DNA from: Trichoplusia ni
Taxonomy: Eukaryota > Arthropoda > Insecta > Lepidoptera > Noctuidae
DNA length: 64,000 nucleotides
Assembly (NCBI RefSeq): GCF_003590095.1
Contig: NC_039480.1
Coordinates: forward strand, 15,849,328 to 15,913,327
Direction of reading: 5' to 3'
Shown here: piece by piece, positions 1 through 9,600 of the stretch
Layout: each line of letters opens with the position of its first letter
Position numbering within the stretch: the stretch's first letter is position 1
Position numbers and translations under genes: made by a program
Notes under the pieces: model-generated
What the model was told of the DNA's origin: nothing
The model's database searches: none
What the model saw: only the letters and a program-made list of their open reading frames with translations

Positions 1-393
1 CCCTTCTTGCAGCTGCTGACTGGCAGCATGGCTTTCTTCTATATGATTAACTACGGAAAGATGAGTAAGTTACATAAATACATTTCCTTGATTTCACAGA
101 ATAAACAAAACAGGATGTTTTAGAAATAATCAAGGTAAGGGCAAATATGAACAAAAGGAGAAAAAAGTGTTTTGTTACTTTATTTAAAATAATAAGTCTC
201 TTTTATCCCAGTTATAAAGTCAGATTGGTATTGGACAATACTATCTAAATAGAGGTCGGAGAAACAGATATGTTAAAAAAAAATAGCATGTGTAATCCAG
301 ATAATAAAATAGACATTTTATCTGCTCATAATTAGTTAGTTAATCATGTTTCTTTTATTTTCAGAGCACCACAGGAATTACAAATACCACTAA
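1..393 (+). CDS. ATPsynF: ATP synthase subunit f, mitochondrial (3' end, partial)
   Basis: These are the last two coding exons of subunit f of the mitochondrial F1Fo ATP synthase, a small inner-membrane subunit of the Fo stalk. The exons are 1-64 and 365-393; the intron has a GTAAGT donor and a TTTTCAG acceptor, and codon phase is kept (one base, then two). The first exon reads PFLQLLTGSMAFFYMINYGK, the single membrane helix. After the junction the protein ends KHHRNYKYH and a TAA at 391-393. That basic, histidine-rich end is the conserved C-terminus of insect subunit f as I remember it. The N-terminal part lies outside the window, so start and total length are unknown. Identification is from motif memory; the splice frame agrees with it fully. 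Confidence 0.85.
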
Positions 394-478
394 TCTGGAT
401 CCTTGCATCTCCATCAGCATGTTATTTATGTATGCAATTAATTAAAAGATACTGTATGTGCTAGATCAATCATACTGC

Positions 479-484
479 AATAAA
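479..484 (+). terminator. Poly(A) signal of ATP synthase f
   Basis: AATAAA lies 86 bases after the stop codon of the ATP synthase f gene, on the same strand. It is the first good hexamer downstream. Confidence 0.6.
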
Positions 485-1319
485 AATTAGTGTGAACCGT
501 TTTTTGTGTATTATTTACATAATAATCCCCCTAGTAGAGGTTTTACAGGTGAAGTAACACCTCTGCTACACATGTGATGTATAGACCATTTGTTTAAGCA
601 TTAAAAAGAAACTTAACTATGTTTCGGTCTTATATAAAAATTCAGTTTATAAAAGAAATTTATCTAAAAACAAATGTTACAGGTTTCCAAATATAATATA
701 CCACTAAAGTAAATCAGTCGTTTTTTATTATGCATTTGTTTTAGGTTTAGGTTCTGTATGATGAGATAGTTAACCTTTTATGAACTCTTTAACAAATGGA
801 GTTTGATTATGTACTAATATTTAATATTTTTGTTACTAAAAATACAATGGCCAGAGCAGGTACTTAGGTACACAAGACAGGGGGTCATCAACAGTTTTAA
901 ATCACCTGATAGCAATTAGAATTAAAGTTTTCTGTATCACAAAAATGCAACTGCAAGTTATGACGCATTGAATTCAATAATAACAAAATACTACTTATTT
1001 TTAGGTCCAACAATACAGGAAAAAAACAAAATTTATTACAGTATGTTTGCTACATCCTAAATGTATATGTAACTTTACCATTATAAAAATAATAACCTTA
1101 TGGTCCTAGGTATATAGTAAAAAAGCCAATCTATCTAGAGTAGTACAAATAAACTAACAAAAATGGGGTACCCAGTCATATTAAAAAACAGGAGATTGTA
1201 AGTTAGAATAAATATACTACTTTCTTCAGTAATAAATAACTATAGTGACTGTTAAAAAATAGTATAAAAATAAAACAATGAATTGGAAAAAATATTTTAA
1301 TTACTTAATAGCAATAATA
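485..1319. other. Intergenic, AT-rich, no gene seen
   Basis: AT-rich sequence between two convergent transcription units. I see no open frame with exon character, no repeat I recognise and no tRNA-like box. Confidence 0.5.
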
Positions 1320-1325
1320 ATTTAT

Positions 1326-1460
1326 TCAACACATGCATTCTTCACACACACTGACATACAGTTTATCAAATGCAATAGTCTGTTGATCTCCAGAACTGAC
1401 GCAACTGCGGCACACGACTTTACTGAGATGTGATATCACATAAGTGTCCCATGAATTAAT
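1326..1460 (-). CDS. Possible terminal exon of an unidentified cysteine-paired protein
   Basis: On the minus strand a good acceptor (TTTTTGTTACAG) precedes an open stretch of 44 codons in phase 0. It starts INSWDTYVISHLSKVV and ends with TGA. It carries CRSC near the middle and CEECMC at the very end, so two CxxC pairs are spaced about 20 residues apart, like a small zinc-binding unit. The stop codon overlaps a poly(A) signal: TGAATAAA, with the hexamer at 1321-1326. The minus-strand codons before the acceptor look like intron. I found no partner exon between here and the MANF gene (2359-2880), which is complete without it, so the upstream exons would have to lie further right or be missing. 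I do not recognise the protein. It could be a chance open frame. Confidence 0.35.
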   Translation of the reverse strand: MNSWDTYVISHLSKVVCRSCVSSGDQQTIAFDKLYVSVCEECMC

Positions 1461-1462
1461 CT

Positions 1463-2343
1463 GTAACAAAAATTTACATATTGGTTTATTTAAATAGCAG
1501 TATATTTTAATGTCACGAAGTATAGTTAATAGGAATAGAATAAAATTGTTTATTTGCTTGCAGTGCAATATGGATTTTATCAAAATATTCTATGTTTTGT
1601 TGACTAATACGATGTTACAAGCATACAATAAAAAAATGAAATACATTCTTCTTCTTACATTATGGTTGTGAAATGATTTTAACAGCAAGTATGTCTTTAA
1701 TGTTAATCCACATCCCATGATGATCATGAGTTAGTAGTCAAGTTGCTAGATTTACATATTTCAAGGTATTTTATTTGCAATCTCTTATAATACCTCTTTG
1801 TTACAATAAAATTTATCAAATTATAAAAATCCAATTAGATGATATAATGACAAAACAATTGAATGTTAATCATTCAATTTGTTTTTATTCATTCAAACCA
1901 TTGTATTGGTGCTTGAGACTGAAATATAATGAAATAAATTAAATGATTACTTTTATTGTACTGAGACTATCTTAGGGAACAGAAGTTGCAAAATATGTGA
2001 CCTAGGATTTTATGGAAAGTTGGGTGATCTTAGTTTTGTGGATTAGATACAAGGAATGCCAATATCAAAGTAATATTGATAATACTATAGGTAATTCAAG
2101 ATGGTCACAAACTCAGTTTATATATTTTGTACGAATCTGCTAGAAATTCATTTTTTTATCTGAATAAAAAATACAACCTAACCTAACTTTTATAGATTTA
2201 TACTTTATACATATTATATCATTATTGATGACAGAGTGAGGTGAATGACCTTTCTATTCACAGATCAAGATCTAATGGCAGATGAATCTTGGAAACATAT
2301 GACAATCAAACTTTAGCATTAAATGTTTAACCTTACCTATTAT
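1463..2343. other. Intergenic, AT-rich, no gene seen
   Basis: AT-rich spacer between the possible terminal exon and the end of MANF. It is very rich in short A and T runs and has no exon-like open frame. It may hold an intron if the 1326-1460 exon belongs to a longer gene. Confidence 0.4.
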
Positions 2344-2349
2344 TTTATT
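2344..2349 (-). terminator. Poly(A) signal of MANF
   Basis: TTTATT on the plus strand reads AATAAA on the minus strand, about 10 bases beyond the MANF stop codon. The 3' UTR would be very short. Confidence 0.6.
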
Positions 2350-2358
2350 TGAGCTACT

Positions 2359-2880
2359 TTACAATTCAGATTTGCCCATGTATTTGGGCTTCAGCTCTTC
2401 TATTCTCTTGATAAAGTCGGTCTTCTCGATGCAACCGTCGCAGACCTCATCCCAGTCGTTCAGGATTTTCTTTAAATCACGGACTTTGAGTTTCTTTAAA
2501 TCTACATTCTTCAGGTCTATTTGTTTGTCAAACCTGAGGTCACAGATCTGTGCGTCCTTCTTCTTCAACTTCTCACAGATCTTGTCAGCCGGCATGGACC
2601 AACTGAGCGGCTTCGAAAGTTCGCCCAGGATACCGGTGGCAGACTCTTCTAACCCGCCCAAATAGTAACAAAACCTGTTCTCTTTATTTTTGGAACCTTT
2701 ACAGAATTTTTTAAACTCAGCCTCGATTAATTTTGGGTTCTTTTTTACATCATCTGTTAACGTGGCGGCGAATTTTTCCACAGTTTTGATACAAACTTCG
2801 CATTCGCCTTCCTTTAGAGCGAGTGCAACCTGGACGATTGTCGCTAAGAATAATAAATGAAACACGTTTAATTTATACAT
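2359..2880 (-). CDS. Manf: MANF/ARMET neurotrophic factor homologue
   Basis: A complete 173-aa protein in one exon: mesencephalic astrocyte-derived neurotrophic factor, a secreted and ER-resident protein that supports ER proteostasis and neuron survival. Residues 1-21 form a signal peptide (MYKLNVFHLLFLATIVQVALA). The mature part has eight cysteines in the family spacing: CEVC at 27-30, then FCKG, FCYY, ICEK and ICDL, and a CxxC (CDGC) in the C-terminal SAP-like domain. The first ~95 mature residues are the saposin-like domain; the lysine-rich C-terminal domain ends GKSEL, where KSEL is a KDEL-type ER retention signal. Family proteins are about 170-180 aa, so it is full length. The start is the first ATG ahead of the signal peptide. 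The open frame has no intron, although vertebrate MANF is split. ER-stress-type promoter elements lie at 3032-3056. Confidence 0.95.
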   Translation of the reverse strand: MYKLNVFHLLFLATIVQVALALKEGECEVCIKTVEKFAATLTDDVKKNPKLIEAEFKKFCKGSKNKENRFCYYLGGLEESATGILGELSKPLSWSMPADKICEKLKKKDAQICDLRFDKQIDLKNVDLKKLKVRDLKKILNDWDEVCDGCIEKTDFIKRIEELKPKYMGKSEL

Positions 2881-3031
2881 TTTGCACTGATTTTATATAA
2901 TGATATACGCTAAATTTAACTCCAGCTGTTAAATACACCGCAACTTGTTACAGAATAAATAGAAATAGTACAAATTTCAAGTGATAGAAGAATCTCGTCC
3001 ATTCATCGAAACGAAAACGTTGACAGCTTTA

Positions 3032-3056
3032 CTTGGCGAGCTGTGATTGGTGCACG
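3032..3056 (-). promoter_or_regulatory. ERSE-like and ERSE-II-like elements upstream of MANF
   Basis: Read on the MANF strand, 3050-3032 is CCAAT, nine bases, CCAAG: one mismatch from the ER stress element CCAAT-N9-CCACG. Read on the plus strand, 3046-3056 is ATTGG-T-GCACG: one mismatch from ERSE-II (ATTGG-N-CCACG). The two share the same CCAAT box and sit about 150-175 bases upstream of the MANF start codon. Mammalian MANF is induced in the unfolded protein response through an ERSE-II. Function here is inferred. Confidence 0.55.
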
Positions 3057-3962
3057 TTGCGGCAAGCTGGTGATGTGGACGTGTTACTAAATTATGCTGT
3101 CAAAATTGCATGTGGTTCAATTGAACTAAGTATTGCAATAGTAAATACCAATTATCATTAGGTATTTAGTTTTTATTAATATAATGGTATGTAAAATGGT
3201 AAAATGGTGGTAATAATGCTAGGATATAGAGATATCAAAGTTCAACAAAATAACAAAAAAGTAAACATACAAATAAAAAGTTTTCCGCTCTTATAAAATC
3301 TTTTAGCATTGTTTAGTAGTCTTTATACGGTTTAAGACAAACCGACAGATTATTATAAAATATCCATTTATGGCTTTGGAATCGTTTGTAGACTACACAA
3401 CAAGTATTTTTAAAAATCAATATCCAGATTTGATAATTTAAGTATCAGTTACGGTAGGCTCAAACATGTTGGCCTAAATTAACTATAAAACAATTACTGC
3501 TAAACAACAAAAAATAGTTATAAAACAACGTGTCTTTGAACAAGCACAAGAGACTGCATTCGAATATCTTGATCTACTCAATGCGATATTGTTTAATTTT
3601 TCTTTTAATATTCACAGACAAAATGAAATTTAACTTATTTTTTTAAATATTGCACACATTTTAAATGTATTAAGTACAACCTACTTTGTTTGATAAATTT
3701 ATATTAAGATCAATATTATGTGGGTTGTGTGTAATTCGAGAAATTAAGTATGTAAGTGCTTTGTCCCCTCATAATACGGATTGCGAAAGTAATTGATCTA
3801 TAGTTATGCTTGCTCTCCGTCCTTATAAGAGATGCATACGCTATTGGAGAAATGTGAGGAATGATTTATTTAAATTTAAAATAATTAGTGGTATAAGTCC
3901 AGAATGCTTGTTTCTTTTTTAAATTTGCTTAGTTGATTTGACAATCAGCCTCACTGATCCGA
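3057..3962. other. Shared upstream region of MANF (-) and NUDT6 (+)
   Basis: This region lies between two divergently transcribed genes. It is mostly AT-rich. TTTGACAGC-type motifs occur at 3020-3028 and 3096-3104 (inverted) near MANF and at 3963-3972 near NUDT6. No coding exon is seen. Confidence 0.5.
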
Positions 3963-4020
3963 TTTGACAGCTGACATTTTAGATTGACATTAAAATTGTC
4001 AGTGTCACAGACAGACTGAA
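3963..4020 (+). promoter_or_regulatory. TTGACA-rich cluster ahead of NUDT6
   Basis: Within about 60 bases there are TTTGACAGCTGACAT, TTGACAT and an inverted TTGTCAG, some 130-185 bases before the NUDT6 start codon. The same TTTGACAGC core sits near the MANF and second DCXR-like promoters. This suggests a promoter motif; it is not proven. Confidence 0.35.
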
Positions 4021-4146
4021 TGGAATATTTATTATCAGTGTTATTTACTGGTTGGAAGAAATCGCTTTGAAAGTATACTTGTTTTGAGCTGGATCTAATT
4101 TAATATTTTACTGTTTATTCATAAGTGACCTGCTGTTTTAATAACC

Positions 4147-5828
4147 ATGTACAAAATACTATTGGCTTGCACACGAGCCTATCAAAAAAAGTTATATCCG
4201 CTGTATGTAACCTCAAATGTATTATAACCCGCCTAAAAGTTTCCAAAAAATTCGTTAATAGAGTTTATTCATCTGTAATCAAGTAATTACACTAATAGTA
4301 GTAGTAATTTTGTTGGTTGGTACTCTGTGATTCGTAAGCGTATGGTGTTGATAACTAACAATGTTTATAAATATTGCTTTCAGAACTTTATCAAACTGTT
4401 CGTTTGGTACAGAGGCGCCTGAAATTTTTAGAGGTGTAATAGATAGATACAGAGGAGTTACAATTGACCTTAAACAAGAGAAACCCGAGCAGAATATTTT
4501 TCTTCACAAACTCAAAGGTATGTAGGAATTACATTATTTAATAAATGTAATTATTATGTGGATAATTGAATTTAATATGAAAAAATGCCATAAATGTATT
4601 CCATTTAATAAACAACACCATTTGTTTGTTCTACAGTGTAATTATGAGCAAAAATAATCTATGTTTCAGTTATTGAGTTATATAATATGTAAATATATCT
4701 GTTCCAGAGTCTTTGCTTATCTGGGGTGCAGAAGGATATAGATGTATATGGTTCAAGGTAGACATAAAAGACACTTTTTGTGTCCCAATCTTAGCAGATG
4801 TAAGTAAATTTAAAATTATCATAAAATCATACATAAGTCAATATGAAATTTTTTGACACATCTGTTATTGTTTTTAATTAAGGCTTGCTGTTCTTAGAAT
4901 GGATTTAATTTTCATCATGCGAGAGAAGACTTTGTCATGATGTATAAATGGCTGCCAAAGGACTCAAAACCAAACCTACCCCCAACCTCTCATACAAATT
5001 TAGGAATTGGTGCAATGGTGTTCAATGATAAGAACCAACTACTGGCAGTATCTGAGAAACACTATGAGTATCCTCACTGGAAACTCCCTGGAGGCTATGT
5101 GGAGAGAGGTATGTATTGGCTAATCAAGAACATACTTTTATCTTCACAATTTGCTACTATTAGTATTTACTCCTACTTGCAGACAAACTGTGCAAAGAAC
5201 AAGGTTTTACAGGTATTTTGACTATCATCCAATGATTTGATTAATCACTTTTGCTTGCATTTTTACTGATAATTATCATAAACCAGTCAGATAATTGCCT
5301 ACTTAGTAAATGATAACTATGTACACAATAAGAAGGAAGAAACATGCACTGTAACACAAAGTAGGAATAATATTAAATTGAAATAACTAAAACATGTTAA
5401 GTCTTTCAAAAGTCAGCTTGTCTAATTCAAACTTGTTATCAACAATTCCAGGTGAAGACATTATACATGCGGCAGCACGAGAAGTCAAGGAGGAAACTGG
5501 GATAGTTGCAGCTTTTGAATCAATCGTAACATTCAGACATACGCACAACATGATGTTCGGTAACTCTGACATACATGCCATTGTTAAGATGAAAGCCTTG
5601 ACAGAAGACATAATCATCTCTGAAAGGGAACTCAACGTTTGCAAGTGGATGCCTGTTGATGAGTACACCTCACATCCTCTCGTAAACAAGTTCAACCAGA
5701 AGATGGTCAAAATGGCTTTAGCGTACAAACAAAAGAATCTAAATCTCGATTTCCAGAAGCAGACGGTGCGCTGGACAGCCAGTTACATAAGAGATGTAAA
5801 CTATTTAATTGTTACAGACAAAGATTGA
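4147..5828 (+). CDS. Nudt6: NUDT6-like Nudix hydrolase, five exons
   Basis: A complete spliced gene for a 289-aa Nudix hydrolase of the NUDT6 (FGF2-antisense) type. Exons are 4147-4202, 4384-4517, 4708-4799, 4898-5108 and 5452-5828. All introns are GT-AG and the codon phase closes at each junction (870 nt in total). Residues ~30-50 read FRGVIDRYRGVTIDL, the hallmark of the NUDT6 N-terminal domain. The Nudix box occupies residues 160-182: G-x5-E, seven residues, then REVKEETGI, with all catalytic glutamates present. Nudix enzymes hydrolyse nucleoside diphosphates linked to another group; the substrate of NUDT6 is poorly defined. The N-terminus (MYKILLACTRAYQKK) is basic and could be a mitochondrial targeting sequence. 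Human NUDT6 is about 316 aa, so length fits. A TTGACA-rich cluster lies upstream, and the gene converges on the minus-strand gene ending at 6638. Confidence 0.92.
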
Positions 5829-6065
5829 TACAGAAATAGCTCAAAACTTAGTACTAGTTTTAATATAAGTTGATATCAATTCAATGTTAATTTTAAATGG
5901 GTACTAGTTGTTAATGTAGATAATTTTTTATCTAATTTATAAAGTTGGCATGATTTTAATATCTTACCATGAATTGCAGCGAACTCAGCCAGAGCGTAAT
6001 TTATAATAGATTAGACAATTGACAGTATATGTATGTGTACTAAATGATGAATGGCATGTTTTGAT

Positions 6066-6260
6066 AGCGTGAATAGCCAAGTGGTATCACCAATGACTCC
6101 CGTACGACGTAACGCGGTTTCGATATCCTCATAGGGTACAATTTTAATTATGGCGTCCACAAATATTGGTCCAAGTCTTGGTCCCCTTTTTTGGCCTTAT
6201 CTTGGTGCATGCCATTTAAATGCTGATCAAACCGCAAAGACCCAGGGATTCATTCATGCA
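6066..6260 (+). repeat. tRNA-derived SINE (degenerate)
   Basis: The head reads tagccaagtggtatcacc (A-box-like) and, about 40 bases on, cggtttcgatatcc (B-box-like), as in tRNA-derived SINEs. The tail (tccaagtcttggtcccc and beyond) differs from the other SINEs in the window, so it may be a different subfamily or a chimera. It lies in the likely 3' UTR or flank of the NUDT6-like gene. The right boundary is uncertain. Confidence 0.6.
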
Positions 6261-6637
6261 GCAGTAGTGTTTTAATTTAATACAAAAGACAGATTGATAG
6301 TAAACTGAAGAAAATTTACTTAATCAGACTTGTGGACAAAATAACAGCCGTGAATCAACAATATAAAATATTAATAACAAATAAATAATTTCTTCCAATA
6401 TAATATAATGTTAACTAGGAAACTACACAGTACATTTAGAAACAAGTACAAATCATTACAAATGTATATACAGTATTGTGAATAGGTATAATTTATCTAA
6501 TAAAATATTTGATGGTTACATTTTGATTTTATTTCAAAGCATAATTAAATGTATAGAAACATGAACATTAATATATTTTTCTAAGGTCAAAACAATAATT
6601 TAATCAACATAAAGTTTGAATATACTACGATTTATTA

Positions 6638-9600
6638 TTAAATTCCTTGTTGTTTGTACTGGGGCAGTACAGTGATTTCGGTAAGATAAGGCGCGGTATT
6701 GATTTCCATGCTACGAATAGGGATTTTTTCTGTGCCTTGGTGTGATTGTTGCTCTGTAACAAAAAAACACATGCTTTACATAGGTACATAAGTTAATAAT
6801 TATCTATGAACTGAGGAATATAATATAAAAATAAGGAAGTAGTAAGTATCTATGAACATCTATTGGGTCTTAAAATACATTGTGCAACATTGCATACCTA
6901 GCTATAAGGTTTATGTAAATGATGTAAACAGCAAACACATCTAGGTGCAGATTGCAATTTTGTATTTTAATGGCTTATTATGAACCAACGAGAACCATAG
7001 ACTACTCATACATATCTTGTATGTACCTAAAACATTCTAGAAAATCACGACTTTGGTAATGAAATGTACAAATATCTTTCTATGTTTATCATAAATACTT
7101 AGAAAAGGCGAGAAAGTATTGCCATAATTTGTTTATGAAAACTGAAATTTGCACTTGCAACCGCACAAAACAGCGCTTATTTCTTGAGAATAATAATTAA
7201 TTACCGGTAGGGGAGAGCGGGGCTGAAAGTGCCGGGGGTAAATTGTGCCAACGCGAATATCTCAAAAACGGAAAGATATAGATATACGATCATATTGTGT
7301 CGCGTAAGGCCTATCAGTTGCGCACACGCGGCTGCCATTTTAGTTGCATCAGCGACGCGGACCGAGTCGCACTGCATGTGAGGGTCCTCCAGCGCCACGT
7401 AGGTAAATATTTTCGTTTCAATACTTTTTGGTCTCAAGCTAGCATTTTTCGTGCTTTTAATATGTGAGTTTTTGTAAAATGTTTGTTATTTATCCTAGTT
7501 TGTTATGCAGTGTAATTTTAATGTTTTGTGTACAGTGATTTTTATATGTGAGACAAAATATCACACTATCATAAACGGGGTAAAATGTGCCGTTCATGTG
7601 GGGCTGTTTGTGCCACGGGACAACCAACCCCTAACCAACCTATATTGTTTCAGTATTGTTGTCCTGGGCCAAGCGACTGCAGCGTTGAGAGTACAAGAGC
7701 ACCATCAGGTAATCAAGAGCAAGAGACACGTCAGTGCTCTCCGGAACCTATCCCTTGCTGCAGTTTCCAGCCTCCTCAATCAGTTGATAATAACAATGCA
7801 GCAGTTTTCTCACCAGAGCTAATAAGACGACTGCCTAAAGCACCTCCCCGACTAATTGGACATACTAAAGCACGTAAAAGAAAGACAGCTGTTCTTACGG
7901 ACACTCCAGAGAAAAATGCTTTAGCAAAAGAACAGGCTAGTAAAAAGAAGAAAAAAGAAAGCGAAACTAAAAAGAAGTTTAAGGGAAAAGGGACGGGAAG
8001 ATGCAAGGGAAATGGTAAACAAACAAAAAAGCCGACTAATAACCGCGCTAAGAGAAGAGTATTGCAAGATGACGACAGTTCTGATGTCGAACAAAAATGG
8101 TTCTGCATCATTAAATTTGTTGTGATGCCTATTCTAACTCTGCCCCTGGAGAACAATGGATTGAATGCAGAGAATGTAAGAATTGGGCCCATTTGCAATG
8201 TATTGAAGATGAAGAAAACCAAGCATTTGTATGTCCTAATTGTTATTCTGATCAATCTGGAGAGTATCTAGTTTTGGTTTAGTTTTAGTATTTTTTTTTC
8301 TTTCTTAAAAAGACTCGAGACTGATTAAAAAGTTAATAATTTTGGAACATAGTAATGAAAGAGAAATCTTTACTGTTTATAGCAGGTAGTTGACTAGTCT
8401 TTATAGACTGATATTTTTAATAATTGATCTCATTTGCATAAAAATAAGTACAAACTATTGATTAAAAATACGTTTTTATGTTTGACTAATTACATAAGAA
8501 GGTTCCTTGTTTTTTTTTTTATTATAATACTTAGTATTATACAATTAAACTTTAAAATCTGTTGATTGATATCAAAAAATATAACGAATAAATATATTAT
8601 TATAAAACTGATGTGTTTTAATTTCCTAATTAATTTTCATTCATATAAAACTCCAAGCATTATCAACGGCACAACCGACCTCAGCTACGGCACAACTTGC
8701 CCCAGAGTGGGGTTGGTAGTGCCTTGTCGCCTCTGTCTAAAAAAATCGCATTTTCATAAAAACTATTAAAAATGTGTAAAATCTGAAGTTAAATTCGTAA
8801 AATAGATTAAATTTGGCTTAGGATGAACCACTACTTTCAGACATAGCACTTATTGTATCCGAATCTTAAAAGGATTTGTCAAAATCGGCACTTTCAGCCC
8901 CGCTCTCCCCTATGGATTAATTGTTTTAAAATTGAAAACCATATAGTTTGAAAATGGGCGGTTTTAAAATAAATCTTTGGGCCTCTCGATTCGTTTTATA
9001 AATGGCCGGAAGAGAGCCAACGTTGGAATTTGCTATTCAGGAGGCAGTGTAAGGTTATTTTAAGTCTAGCTAAAGGTCGAAAAATATTGAGATGCATTAT
9101 AGCCTGGTTTCGCGTGCCCTCCACGTACCCTCTACCTCTAATACTCGGCTTTACGCATATGGCCCCGACACCAGACGTGCTTTAGACTGTTATTTATTTA
9201 TACTTTGGCAGTCGTTACGGGTGGTTAGAGGCTAGAAAATCTGACAACCAGTATGGGGTATGGTGTTGCCCAGGTAACTGGGTAGAAGAGGTCAAATAGG
9301 CAGTCACTCCTTGTTAAACACGGGTACTTAGCTGACTCCGATTAGACAGGAAGCCGACCCCAACATAGTCAGGAAAGGGCTAGGGTATAATGTTGATGAC
9401 TATGTCTTAGGGGATGAAATACTATTCTTGCCCAAATTGCCGTATTGCTTCCATAAATGCTTTTGTAGTAGACCTGGAGAAATATACTTCCACGTGTTGA
9501 AGGCGCCTGGTCTCGCTACATGGGTGTAGTAACATAGTGGTCTTTATGAGAGACGTTAGGGGATCTACTAAGTATCGATGTCCCCTGAAGAAAGAGTTTA

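Noticed and set aside
7201..7437. Minus-strand open frame across the left TIR of the pogo-like element
   Set aside because: It overlaps the inverted repeat and has no splice sites; a by-product of the element's GC content.
7776..8255. Long minus-strand frame opposite the transposase remnant
   Set aside because: Shadow of the lysine-rich coding strand; composition (phenylalanine/leucine runs) is the complement of AAG/AAA codons.
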